Below, in pieces: positions 28,720 through 37,637 of a DNA stretch of 64,000 nt (its first letter is position 1; every line of letters begins with the position of its first letter). The translations under genes were made by a program, and so were the position numbers. Location of the stretch: positions 13,491-77,490 of the forward strand of contig CBFIHP010000022.1 of NCBI GenBank assembly GCA_965662355.1, in the 5' to 3' direction. The notes beneath the pieces are model-generated. The model was given only the letters and a program-made list of their open reading frames with translations, ran no database searches and was not told where the DNA came from. Source of the stretch: GCA-2683825 sp965662355 (GTDB taxonomy: Bacteria; Planctomycetota; UBA1135; GCA-002686595).

Positions 28720-31700
28720 CTACCTGCCGCGCCACAGACGGATCGTTCCATCCTTCGAGGCGGAAACGATGTTCGTACCGGCGGGGTCGAAATTGATCTC
28801 GGTGATCGGCTGGGTGTGGCCGAGCAGGGTCAGCAAGAGCCCTCCCCTGGTATCCCAGATTCGTAGGGTCTCATCGAACGAACCCGACGCGAGGCGTTTG
28901 CCGTCGGGCGAGAAGGACAGGGCCGTGACGATCTTCTCGTGGCCGCTCAATACCTGCGCCGGTTCCCGGGTAGCTGTTGGGATCAGATGGATTGTGCTCT
29001 CGCTCGTGCCGGCTGCCAGCATGCTGCCCGTGGAATCGTAGGCTAGCACCTGCACGCCACGCGCATTCAAGTTCGTCGTGTGTACGAGTTCGTTCGAGTC
29101 GGTTGTGCGAAACTCGACGGTGCCTTCCTTGCTGCCTACTGCGTAGAAGAGTCCATCGGGGTGCATCGCAAGCGAGAACATTCCATCGTCCTTGCCCTTC
29201 CACTCGAAGATCAGTCGTTCGCTGGGAAGCTCGTGCGCCGTGATCATTCCTTCGGAGCTCTTCTGCAGGACCTTCGTTCCCTCGCGGTCAAAGGCAATGA
29301 CGCGTGGGTAGCCCTTGCCGATGCGCAGATAGTGGGAGATCTCGGTGTTGCCTGACGTGCTCAGGTGAAGCCGACCGTGCTCGTATCCGTAGGCTAGCGC
29401 GTTCGTTGCGCGCGCCAGCGAGGCGACTCCTTCGGACGTTTGAACGGCGGAGAGCTGTTGTCCGGAGACGGCATCCCACGTGCGGACGGTCTTGTCCAGG
29501 CCACCACTGATGATCCGCTTGCCGTCGGAGCTGAAATCGACGGCATTGACCCAAGAGCCATGACCCTCGAGAACCAAGCAGGCTCCGGCGGTTTGGCTCC
29601 AGATACGGGCTGTGTCATCCTCGGATGCACTGACCAGCCGCACTTGATCGGGATAGAAAGCGATGGAATTTATGTCGAGGTCGTGCCCATCGAACGACAA
29701 CCGCAGATCTCCCGTCGACGTATCCCAAAGGTGGACGACATTGTCGAAGCCTCCGCTCGCCAGGTGCTTTCCTGATCCGTCGAAAGCGAGGGTTTTGATC
29801 GTTTCAGAGTGGCCGCTCAGAAGCTTCTCGACGGTGAGCGTGTCAGCATCAATGATCATGATCGTGCGGCCCGCGGCTACCGCGTAACGCTTGCCCTGAG
29901 GGTCGATGGCGATGTCCCGGATGTTGTCGTCGACCGTGACCGTTCCCTCGATGAATCCTGTCTCCGGATCGAGCAACAGAAGCTGATCGCCGCCATGTGG
30001 CCGGGCGACGATCACTTCTCGGACGGGATCGTATGCGAGTGCGGTAATGTCTCCCGCCCCGGGGCGCAGGATGGTGCTCTCGAGGTTGCCACGTAGCCAG
30101 GTCACGACGATGTGCCCCTCGATGTCGGCACTGAGTAACAAGCGACCCTCTGGGTCGTAGGCCAGAGTGATCACATCGAATGCGTGGTCGTCGACGACGC
30201 GGATGCAGCGCCCTGTGGCGACATCCCAAATCCGTACCCTTTCGTCCCAGGATGCCGTCGCCAACTCGTGTCCTTGCGGATGAAAGGCGACCTGAGTGAC
30301 GATGTCCCCATGGCCTCGAAGCTCGTGGACGAGCTGGAAGGATTCCCCGTCCCACAAGCGAGCGGTGCGGTCGTCCGAAGCCGTAGCGATGTAGCGCCCG
30401 TCCGAACTGACGTCGACCGAACGCACCGCGCCTCCGTGCCCCCGAAGGGTGTGTACGCTGGCATCGGCGAGTCGATGCAGGTGTCCCCACTCCCAACCGC
30501 GGGGCCCATCGGCGCAGGCCTCCAGACGGCGCTTGGACGCCTTTGACTTGTGAGCACGCAAGCCAAGATCCGCGGCGGCGATGTTCGCGATGTAGGCGTT
30601 GGCCTCGATCTTGTCGTACGCCGCCTGTACCTCGCGAATCTGGCTGCGCTGTTGGGCGATGATGACGGTGACCGAAGTTATCGTCAGAAGAACGAGCGCA
30701 TCGAGAGCATAAGCCAAGGGGCGATTGCGCCGACGCCACTTGCGCCAGCGCGTCATCATCCGCGAATCGTAGGCGTGAACGACACGACCCTCGAGCCAAG
30801 CCGAAAGGTCGTCCGCTAGCTCGAGCATACCCGCGTAGCGATCCCGGGGAGCGGGGGCCATGGCCTTGTCGACGATGGCGGTCAATTCGGGCGGTGCGCG
30901 GCGCGCGACTTGATTCAAGGGACGCGGAGGGCGCGACAGGATGTCATCGAGCGTGCGCCCGACCGCACGTTCCTCCTCGAGCGAGACCTCGTGCGGCATG
31001 CGCCCGGCGAAGAGCTCGTAGAGCAGGGCTCCGACGGAGTAGACGTCCGACTGTGGCCCGACATCGTCCACCTTGCCCGTGGCCTGCTCGGGGGACATGT
31101 ATGCGGGAGTTCCGACGACCGATTCGCGATCGGACTTGCCGAGGATCAAAGCCAACCCCCAGTCCATCACGTAGACTTCCCCGAAGCGCCCAACCATGAT
31201 GTTCTCGGGCTTCAGGTCGCGATGCACGACACCGGATTGATGCGCGAAGGCCACGGTCTGACACACCTTGTGGATGACGCCCAACGCGCGGTGAATGGTC
31301 CAGCCTTGCAAGCGATTGCGCGCTAGCTTGAAGATCGTCTTCAGCGTGTCACCCTGTACCAGTGGCATGGTGAAAAAGATCTTGCCCTCTTCGTCGAGGG
31401 CGATGTCGTGAATGGGGACGATCCCAGGGTGTTCTAGCTGGCCGGTGACACGGGCTTCCTCGATAAAGCGCTCGAGCTTCCAGGCATGCTGCAGGCGTAT
31501 CTCGGAGGAAGCTTTGTCGTCGACTTCCAGGGCGACACGCTTCACGGCCAGTTCGCGGTCGAGCACCTCGTCCCAAACACGCTGAACCTGCCCCATTCCA
31601 CCCTTGGCGATTTCGCCCAAGAGCGTGTAGCGTCCCGGCGCAGGTGTGAAGTTCTGGATGCGACCCAGCCGTGAACGCAGCGTTCCGCTGCCACCCTCCA

Positions 31701-31788
31701 GCGCGCATGCGACAAGAGGGGAGAGTGGAGCTTGACGCTCGGGGGCTTGCGCGGAGTGGCCGCGCTTTGTTTCCTTACCCGTCTTCAT
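28720..31788 (-). CDS. Membrane Ser/Thr protein kinase with C-terminal WD40 propeller
   Basis: 1022 residues from ATG at 31788, preceded by GAGG at good spacing; a GTG at 31803 is an alternative. The kinase domain spans about 54-330, with IAKGGMGQV glycine loop, K83 (LAVKRV), HRDLKPEN (D191), DWG instead of DFG (D209, common in planctomycete kinases) and GTPAYMSPEQ. It should be catalytically active. A single membrane helix (about 367-390, LAYALDALVLLTITSVTVII) separates it from a WD40 region of about 14 repeats (HGGAVRSVDVSSDGRYIATASDDRTARLWD and others) that is probably extracytoplasmic. Last gene of a three-gene minus-strand operon. Confidence 0.9.
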   Translation of the reverse strand: MKTGKETKRGHSAQAPERQAPLSPLVACALEGGSGTLRSRLGRIQNFTPAPGRYTLLGEIAKGGMGQVQRVWDEVLDRELAVKRVALEVDDKASSEIRLQHAWKLERFIEEARVTGQLEHPGIVPIHDIALDEEGKIFFTMPLVQGDTLKTIFKLARNRLQGWTIHRALGVIHKVCQTVAFAHQSGVVHRDLKPENIMVGRFGEVYVMDWGLALILGKSDRESVVGTPAYMSPEQATGKVDDVGPQSDVYSVGALLYELFAGRMPHEVSLEEERAVGRTLDDILSRPPRPLNQVARRAPPELTAIVDKAMAPAPRDRYAGMLELADDLSAWLEGRVVHAYDSRMMTRWRKWRRRNRPLAYALDALVLLTITSVTVIIAQQRSQIREVQAAYDKIEANAYIANIAAADLGLRAHKSKASKRRLEACADGPRGWEWGHLHRLADASVHTLRGHGGAVRSVDVSSDGRYIATASDDRTARLWDGESFQLVHELRGHGDIVTQVAFHPQGHELATASWDERVRIWDVATGRCIRVVDDHAFDVITLAYDPEGRLLLSADIEGHIVVTWLRGNLESTILRPGAGDITALAYDPVREVIVARPHGGDQLLLLDPETGFIEGTVTVDDNIRDIAIDPQGKRYAVAAGRTIMIIDADTLTVEKLLSGHSETIKTLAFDGSGKHLASGGFDNVVHLWDTSTGDLRLSFDGHDLDINSIAFYPDQVRLVSASEDDTARIWSQTAGACLVLEGHGSWVNAVDFSSDGKRIISGGLDKTVRTWDAVSGQQLSAVQTSEGVASLARATNALAYGYEHGRLHLSTSGNTEISHYLRIGKGYPRVIAFDREGTKVLQKSSEGMITAHELPSERLIFEWKGKDDGMFSLAMHPDGLFYAVGSKEGTVEFRTTDSNELVHTTNLNARGVQVLAYDSTGSMLAAGTSESTIHLIPTATREPAQVLSGHEKIVTALSFSPDGKRLASGSFDETLRIWDTRGGLLLTLLGHTQPITEINFDPAGTNIVSASKDGTIRLWRGR

Positions 31789-31846
31789 CGGGCCTCGGTC
31801 CACACGTGTCGCGCGGCTTCACACCGCTCGACACGGAACCATTGGG

Positions 31847-33598
31847 TCATCTGCCCGAGGCCTGGGCAAGTTTCGTTTCGGTCTTTCCCAAGAGCCTCAA
31901 AACGGGCTCTTCGTGGGCGAATGCGCGGTTTTCAGCGTGTTTATGGGATCCATCGGCGGAGGTCCATTTCGCGGACACTTCGTAGGGACCCTCAGAGTCA
32001 AGTCCCGAAACTCGGAACCGACCGTGCGTATCCGTCCGTGTCGTTGCGACGTGGCCGTAGCGATGTACTTTTACAATCGCATTGGCGATGGGAACGGAGC
32101 CTTCTTCTACCAGCCCCTCCATGGACAGGTACTGGGCAGGAAGGCGTATGTTCAGTGCTTCCTTGGTGAGTTGCGAGTCGGGAACCGTCACGGCAATGAG
32201 TGGTCCCGCATCGCGTTCGACGCTGACGCGATACGCCGACGTGGGAAGGCCTTCGAATTGAAACGCGCCGAACGAATCAGTGCGCGTCGTACGTTGTCCA
32301 TCCGGAAAGGGACTGGCGACATCGATCCTCGCGGTTGCGCTGCCTGCTGAAACCCTGGCGGGGGATGAATCCGTTGAAACCGGAATCGGTGCGATGCGCA
32401 CCAATGCGTCCTTGAGAACTTCGCCGGTTGCATCATGAACGATGCCGCATAGAGTTGCTTCCCAGCGGAGGAGGATGTCTCCGACATCGAGTTCGGTTTG
32501 CTCGTCGAAAGGAAGTGGCAGTGTGAACTCCGCGTGCGCTGCTGCGGCGACCGTCAAGATGTGACTAATGTCGGAGCGCAGGCCGCGTAGTTCGAACCTA
32601 CCGTTCTCGTCGGTGAGGACGCCAGCTTCGTCGCGCGAAGCGACGGCGGGCAAGACCCGGAAGAAGCCAACGGCTGCGATGTTTGCGCCCGGAACTGGCC
32701 GGCCACGCGCGTCGAGTACGCGACCCGAGAGTCGTCTTTCGGGAACCAAAGCTATTTCGATCCATGGATCCTCTTCACCACCGACGGTGGGCTGTCCTTC
32801 GAGGGCGGCCAGAGCCTTCCAGCGCCCGTCCTCTTCGATTCTCAGATAGCGAATTGTGGCGCCGTAGCCCGGTGCCTTGACGTGAACTTGTTGTGCCCTG
32901 CCTGCAGCTGGGAAACGAGGGTGTTCGAACGTGCCGTCTAGGCCGGTACGCACGAGGTCCGTTTCGTTGTGTGTCCAGATCCGCACCACGGCCTCCTGGA
33001 TAGGCTTGCTCGTCTCCGCATCGATCACGAAACCGCCGAATGCTCGGGCCGGCATGAGCTCCAGCCTTAGCGCGAGAGTTTGACCGCTGGCCAGCTCCTG
33101 CTTGATGCGTCGACTCGTCGAGTGCTCGCCCCAGGCGACGATCCGAAGCGCTCCCGGCTCCAATTGCATTCGCAACTTGCCCTGCGGATCCGTGCGCTCA
33201 CGCAAAATGCGTTCGGGGGCGTTGCCCGCGAGTGTTGCTACGAGCCCTAGCTCGACGTGCCCAGCACGGATCGGCGATCCGTCGATTGAGGACACAAGCT
33301 CCAGTTCGAGCGCTCCCCGGGGAACCTCCTTCGCGAGCGCGACGTCGACCATCGATGGGACGTTGACCATGGATGGCACGTCGTGCGAGCTTGGCTGCTC
33401 GAAACGCACAGCGGGGGAGGTGCGCTCGATGCTATCGCTCTCGTATCCCGATGGAGGTGGGGGTGGAGGGTCGAGGCTCGCCCTGCCTTCGCTTGCCAGC
33501 GCCAACTTCGTTCGCTCCCGATTTTTCGGGACCAGACAAATGATGGCGACGACGAGAGTGAGTGGCAGGGCGAGCCAAATGAGCTGTGAGCGATTCAC
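31847..33598 (-). CDS. Membrane-anchored carboxypeptidase-regulatory-like repeat protein
   Basis: 583 residues from GTG at 33598, 2 bp after the stop of the small upstream gene, with GGAG 8 nt before it. A single N-terminal membrane helix (LIWLALPLTLVVAIICLV) is followed by a Pro-rich linker (DPPPPPPSGYESD). Four to five beta-sandwich repeats of the carboxypeptidase regulatory (transthyretin-like) type come next: GGFVIDAETSKPIQEAVVRI..T..DGTFEHPRF, LSGRVLDARGRPVPGANIAAV..TDENGRFELRGL, GIVHDATGEVLKDALVRI and VEEGSVPIANAIVKV..TDTHGRFRVSGL. No protease domain. Probably a surface-exposed scaffold, transcribed with the kinase. Confidence 0.82.
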   Translation of the reverse strand: MNRSQLIWLALPLTLVVAIICLVPKNRERTKLALASEGRASLDPPPPPPSGYESDSIERTSPAVRFEQPSSHDVPSMVNVPSMVDVALAKEVPRGALELELVSSIDGSPIRAGHVELGLVATLAGNAPERILRERTDPQGKLRMQLEPGALRIVAWGEHSTSRRIKQELASGQTLALRLELMPARAFGGFVIDAETSKPIQEAVVRIWTHNETDLVRTGLDGTFEHPRFPAAGRAQQVHVKAPGYGATIRYLRIEEDGRWKALAALEGQPTVGGEEDPWIEIALVPERRLSGRVLDARGRPVPGANIAAVGFFRVLPAVASRDEAGVLTDENGRFELRGLRSDISHILTVAAAAHAEFTLPLPFDEQTELDVGDILLRWEATLCGIVHDATGEVLKDALVRIAPIPVSTDSSPARVSAGSATARIDVASPFPDGQRTTRTDSFGAFQFEGLPTSAYRVSVERDAGPLIAVTVPDSQLTKEALNIRLPAQYLSMEGLVEEGSVPIANAIVKVHRYGHVATTRTDTHGRFRVSGLDSEGPYEVSAKWTSADGSHKHAENRAFAHEEPVLRLLGKTETKLAQASGR

Positions 33599-33600
33599 AG

Positions 33601-33840
33601 CTAGAACTCCATCGACCCTTGGTTCGAACGGACCTTTTCCCAACCATCATCCGCGTGGACGACCCACCCGGCATCAGTATTGACGATGTCCCCTTTCCGG
33701 AAGGACACCTCCTGGAGTTCACCATCTACGGTGATAGAGGCATCACATCCGCCTGAGGTCTTGCACTGGTAGTCCTCCGCGAAGGAGGGTGCCGCCAGCG
33801 CCAACAGGAAAACCAAGGAACGCTTGCGCAGTGAGTTCAT
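33601..33840 (-). CDS. Small secreted protein, first gene of kinase operon
   Basis: 79 residues, with AGGAGG 6 nt before the ATG at 33840 as strong start evidence. Signal peptide MNSLRKRSLVFLLALAAPSFA, mature product of about 58 residues. The mature protein has one close cysteine pair (YQCKTSGGCDA) and looks like a compact beta domain (ITVDGELQEVSFRKGDIVNTDAGWVVHADDGW). The homologue is not recognised. It is followed 2 bp later by the carboxypeptidase-regulatory-like gene and then the kinase, so it may be a secreted partner or ligand of these proteins. Confidence 0.7.
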   Translation of the reverse strand: MNSLRKRSLVFLLALAAPSFAEDYQCKTSGGCDASITVDGELQEVSFRKGDIVNTDAGWVVHADDGWEKVRSNQGSMEF

Positions 33841-33871
33841 TACGAACCTCCTTTCCTCTGCGCCCCCGCCT

Positions 33872-33898
33872 TCACGTGAAAGATGGCTCACGTGAAAG
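33872..33898. repeat. Paired TCACGTGAAAG elements upstream of the kinase operon
   Basis: TCACGTGAAAG occurs at 33872-33882 and again at 33888-33898, 16 bp apart, each containing a CACGTG palindrome. They lie 32-58 bp upstream of the ATG at 33840, a position suited to a regulator site. Spacing and duplication suggest an operator, but no known binding protein can be named. The rest of the 304-bp gap (33841-34144) holds an 11-C run at 34029-34039 and a 13-bp direct repeat GAAGGGGTTCGAG at 33936 and 34094. Confidence 0.4.
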
Positions 33899-34144
33899 TG
33901 AGGTGCGTCGCTGGACGCGAACCGGAGTGCCGGTCGAAGGGGTTCGAGAGGCGCTCCAGGGCGCGCACAGGGCGCGTGGGTGTCAAGGAGCGTGGGCCTG
34001 TGGGGTATTGGCCCAGGTTCGTTATCGACCCCCCCCCCCACGGTCTTTAGGGATTCTCCAGCACCGCCCACACGTGGTCTCTTCCCTGCGAATGAAGGGG
34101 TTCGAGGGCCTTGACGACCAACCTCTCGCACGTACGTTGGTGCG

Positions 34145-34906
34145 ATGGGGAGTCTCGTGCGGGCGATGGATGATGGCGGGGACGGCCCGGTCGTGGTGTA
34201 CGTTCCCGGCGTCGATGGGACGGGTGAGCTGTTGCTGGACACCGCGCAGGTGTTGCGTGAGTCGTTTCGGGTCGTGCGCTTGCGTTATGCAGCGGACGTT
34301 TTACCGTCGATTGGCGCTGGCTATCGCGAGCTGGCGGCGGATGTGGTGCTCACGCTTGATGAACTTGGCATCGATCGCGCTTTGTTGTTGGCCGAGTCCT
34401 TCGGCGTAGCACTGGCACTCCAGATTGCGCTGGATCATCCGGAGCACGTACGCGGCCTGGGCCTGGTGAACGGGTTTGCACACTATCCGTGCCGCTGGAG
34501 ACTTGCCCTGGCACGGACGGTGATGCCAAGGGTTCCCGGGTTCCTCTTTCGGTTGGGACGGCGGCTGACGATCCCCATGGGGATGATCGCGCCGCGAAGT
34601 GATCCGCTGGTCGTTCGCGGCATGCTCGGACGTGCAGACGACTACTTCGGCGCGGCCTTTCTGCGGAGACTTGCGCTGATCCGCGAAGTCGATCTGCGGC
34701 CGCAACTCGAGGAGATCAGCTGCCCCGTGGCCCTCTTCGCGTCGGAGAACGATCGTGTCGTGCCATCCGTTGCCTGCGCACGCGAGATGGAGGCCGGCTT
34801 GCCCGATGCCACGCTCGAGACCCTGGGACATGCGGGGCACGTGATCCTGCCCTTCAACGATGAACCCTGGGTCGCCAGGTTGCTGGATCTAGAGCGGCGC
34901 GCCTAG
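34145..34906 (+). CDS. Alpha/beta hydrolase
   Basis: 253 residues with an alpha/beta-hydrolase fold. The oxyanion region is VVVYVPGVDGTGELL, the nucleophile elbow LLLAESFGVALAL (Ser in the GxSxG-like AESFG), the acid FASENDRVVP and the histidine GHAGHVILPF. The cap region is short. Substrate unknown; esterase, thioesterase and small-molecule hydrolase roles are all possible. It is convergent with the terminal oxidase operon, overlapping the coxD stop by 3 bp. Confidence 0.82.
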   Translation: MGSLVRAMDDGGDGPVVVYVPGVDGTGELLLDTAQVLRESFRVVRLRYAADVLPSIGAGYRELAADVVLTLDELGIDRALLLAESFGVALALQIALDHPEHVRGLGLVNGFAHYPCRWRLALARTVMPRVPGFLFRLGRRLTIPMGMIAPRSDPLVVRGMLGRADDYFGAAFLRRLALIREVDLRPQLEEISCPVALFASENDRVVPSVACAREMEAGLPDATLETLGHAGHVILPFNDEPWVARLLDLERRA

Positions 34907-35199
34907 CCCCAGCCGTCGACCGGGATTCGCGCGTAGTAGTCCGTCATGATCAAGGCGAAGAAGAGCAGCAGCCACGCAAAGCCTCCCACCGCGAAGATGC
35001 GGATCAGCGGTGTCGAGTACTTCACATGCATGAAGATGGCGATAACCAGTCCCGCTTTGAGCCCCGCGATGGACAGGGCCAGGACATCGTTGAAGATGCC
35101 AAAATCGATGAACGAGACGGCGGCTGTCAAACCGGTCAGGAGCATCAGTGCGAAGAAGACGTTGAGGTAGGTGCGCAGGGGAGTGACGTGCTCGCTCAT
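34903..35199 (-). CDS. coxD: Cytochrome c oxidase subunit IV (prokaryotic)
   Basis: 98 residues with three membrane helices, including YLNVFFALMLLTGLTAAVSF, NDVLALSIAGLKAGLVIAIF and IFAVGGFAWLLLFFALIMTDYY. Typical small subunit IV of bacterial aa3/caa3 oxidases, with the MHVKYS segment after helix 2. The ATG overlaps the coxC stop codon by one base (TGATG). Last gene of the alternative complex III/oxidase operon. Confidence 0.86.
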   Translation of the reverse strand: MSEHVTPLRTYLNVFFALMLLTGLTAAVSFIDFGIFNDVLALSIAGLKAGLVIAIFMHVKYSTPLIRIFAVGGFAWLLLFFALIMTDYYARIPVDGWG

Positions 35200-36007
35200 C
35201 AGTGCAGCCCCCTCGTGTTCAAGAGGTACAGGAGTGGGAAGAGAAAGATCCAGACCAGGTCGACGAAGTGCCAGTACAGACCGAGGATCTCGACCCCTAT
35301 GTAGTTCTTGCGTGTGTACCGACCTCGCAGCGCGCGCACCGCGACGAAGCCCATCAAGACGAGCCCAACAAACATGTGCAAGGCGTGCATGCCCGTCATG
35401 ATGAAGTAGAGCCCGAAGAAGAGGTTCAAGTTGGGATCCGCCCCTGCGGTGGGAGCCCAGTGCACGCCGGGGATCAGCGCATCGTCGTACTTGTGACCGT
35501 ACTCGTAGGCCTTGATCCCGATGAAGACGCATGCGAGCACGAAGGTCGCCGCGATGTAACCAGCGATCNNNNNNNNNNNNNNNNNNNNNNNNNNNNNNNN
35601 NNNNNNNNNNNNNNNNNNNNNNNNNNNNNNNNNNNNNNNNNNNNNNNNNNNNNNNNNNNNNNNNNNNGTTGGCCAAGTTGGGCCGCGCGGACGGCGAGAG
35701 CCATGGTCAGGCTGCTGCCAATGAGCACCACTGTGTTCGTGGTGCCGAGAATCAGCCCCGCGCCGTCGGCTAGGTGGTGCGACCCCTCGAAGAAGGCGCC
35801 CGGGTACAGACTGCGATAGACCAAGTAGGTAGTGAAGAGACCACCGAAGAACATGATCTCCTGCACGAGAAAGGCCCACATCCCGATCGCAGCGGTCTGG
35901 CTTTGCTGGTCGAGCGTGACGAAGTGGTGGGCCAACTCGCCAGGCTGAGGCTCTTCGGCCTGGAGCTCTTCGGGGATGGCATCGGGAGGAAGCGTAGCTT
36001 CAGACAC
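35199..36007 (-). CDS. coxC: Cytochrome c oxidase subunit III, interrupted by an N run
   Basis: Starts with GTG at 36007, preceded by AGGAGG and overlapping the coxA stop by 8 bp. The N-terminal half reads HHFVTLDQQSQTAAIGMWAF and FLVQEIMFFGGLFTTYLVYRS, up to ALAVRAAQLGQ before the gap. The C-terminal half resumes IAGYIAATFVLACVFIGIKAYEY, then MTGMHALHMFVGLVLMGFV and YWHFVDLVWIFLFPLLYLL. The halves are in different frames if the 99 Ns are counted literally. A real gap of 3n+1 bases, probably a handful, restores one protein of about 240 residues. The gene is therefore intact in all likelihood. Confidence 0.86.
35569..35667. other. Assembly gap, 99 Ns, inside coxC
   Basis: Unknown bases between the AVRAAQLGQ and IAGYIAATF halves of subunit III. 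Subunit III proteins normally have only a few residues here, so the run overstates the missing sequence, and its length is out of phase with the gene. Confidence 0.95.
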
Positions 36008-37637
36008 TGCCGACCTCCTCCCCATAAGCATAAGCCTCTTCTGTGACGGTCGGTACGTCGTGGAAGTTGTGGGTGATCGGAGGCGACGCCACCTTTTCCC
36101 ACTCGAGCCCTTTTGCATTCCACGGGTTCCCCTTGACCTTCTTGCCGTACATCAGAGACCACGGCATGTAGACCAGCGACAAGAAGAAACCCAACCCCAG
36201 AATCGATGCGCCGGCGGTGGACAGGACGTTGAGTACCTGGAACTCATCTGGATAGACGTGATAGCGACGCGGCATGCCCAGATAGCCCAGTACAAACTGC
36301 GGCAGGAACGTGAGATTGAACCCGCAAAAAACCAGCACTGCACTGACCTTGGCCACGCCCTCGGGGTACATCCGCCCGAACATCTTGGGCCACCAAAAGT
36401 GTAGCCCGCCCAGAAAGGCCATCACGACGCCACCGACCATGACGTAGTGGAAATGGGCGACGACGAAGTAGGAGTCGTGAACGTGGATGTCGACTGCAAG
36501 CGTCGCCAGGAAGATGCCGGTCAGTCCGCCGATGGTGAACAGCCCGATGAACCCGAGCGCGTACAGCATGGGCGTTGCCAGCGATATGGCGCCGCGATAC
36601 AGGGTCGCCGTCCAGTTGAACACCTTGATCGCCGAGGGGATCGCCACCAGGAAGCTCAAGAGCGAGAAGACCATGCCGGCGTACATGGATTGACCGCTGA
36701 CGAACATGTGGTGGCCCCAGACGAGGAAGCCAAAAATCGCGATGGCCAAGCTCGAATACGCGATGAACTTGTAGCCGAATACGGCCTTGCGGCTGAAGCA
36801 CGAGATCAACTCGCTGATCACGCCCATGGCTGGCAGGATCATGATGTAGACGGCCGGGTGGGAATAGAACCAGAACAGGTGCTGAAACAGGATCGGATCC
36901 CCGCCCTTGGCCGGATCGAAAATGCCAACTCCGAAAATACGCTCGATCGCCACGAGGAGGATCGTGATGGCGATGACCGGCGTGCCCAGGACCATGATCA
37001 AGGCCGCTGCATACTGGGCCCAGACGAACAGTGGTAGCCGGAACCACGTCAGGCCCGGCGCCCGCATCTTGTGGATTGTCGCGATGAAGTTGACGCCCGT
37101 CAGGATCGAACCGAAGCCGGCGATGAAGATTCCCAATGCCGCTGCGATAACGTGTGTATTCGAATACGTGCTGCTGTACGGCGCGTAGAACGTCCAGCCC
37201 GTGTCGACACCGCCCGCGACCATGGCGTAGAAGGCGAACAGCCCCCCGGCCATGACCAGATACCAGGACAGGAGGTTCAGCTTGGGAAAGGCGACGTCCT
37301 TCGCCCCGATCATCAACGGCAACAGAAAGTTCCCCAGCACCGCCGGCACAGACGGCAATAGGAAGAAGAAGATCATGAAGATCCCGTGCAGCGTGAAGAG
37401 CTTGTTGTAGGTCTCCGCCTGGAAGAGATCGCCGGCCGGTGTCAGGAGCTCGAGCCGAATCAAGACCGCAAAGATGCCGCCGAGGAAGAAGAAGAAGGTC
37501 AAGCCGAGCAGGTACAAGATCCCGATCCGCTTGTGATCCCCCGTGAGCAGCCAGGACTTGAGGCCGTACTCACCTTCCAGGTAGTTCTCTTCGCGAGCCT
37601 GGTGCTTGTCGGCCGGGGCTTGGGCGGTCTGGCTCAT
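36000..37637 (-). CDS. coxA: Cytochrome c oxidase subunit I, A2 type
   Basis: 545 residues with 12 helices. Catalytic subunit of the proton-pumping heme-copper oxidase, binding low-spin heme, heme a3 and CuB. Visible are the D-channel entry IGAKDVAFPKLN, WFYSHPAVYIMILP (CuB His and cross-linked Tyr), HHMFVSG (CuB His pair), and HDSYFVVAHFHYVMVG (heme a3 and low-spin heme ligands). The Glu of the usual GHPEVY is absent. The YSHPAVY form marks the A2 subclass, in which Tyr-Ser replaces it. The ATG forms an ATGA overlap with the coxB stop, and the stop overlaps coxC. Confidence 0.95.
   Translation of the reverse strand: MSQTAQAPADKHQAREENYLEGEYGLKSWLLTGDHKRIGILYLLGLTFFFFLGGIFAVLIRLELLTPAGDLFQAETYNKLFTLHGIFMIFFFLLPSVPAVLGNFLLPLMIGAKDVAFPKLNLLSWYLVMAGGLFAFYAMVAGGVDTGWTFYAPYSSTYSNTHVIAAALGIFIAGFGSILTGVNFIATIHKMRAPGLTWFRLPLFVWAQYAAALIMVLGTPVIAITILLVAIERIFGVGIFDPAKGGDPILFQHLFWFYSHPAVYIMILPAMGVISELISCFSRKAVFGYKFIAYSSLAIAIFGFLVWGHHMFVSGQSMYAGMVFSLLSFLVAIPSAIKVFNWTATLYRGAISLATPMLYALGFIGLFTIGGLTGIFLATLAVDIHVHDSYFVVAHFHYVMVGGVVMAFLGGLHFWWPKMFGRMYPEGVAKVSAVLVFCGFNLTFLPQFVLGYLGMPRRYHVYPDEFQVLNVLSTAGASILGLGFFLSLVYMPWSLMYGKKVKGNPWNAKGLEWEKVASPPITHNFHDVPTVTEEAYAYGEEVGSV

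Noticed and set aside
34029..34039. Run of 11 Cs in an intergenic region.
   Set aside because: Could be a slipped-strand site, but it is not placed between promoter boxes or in a gene, and may be a sequencing artefact.
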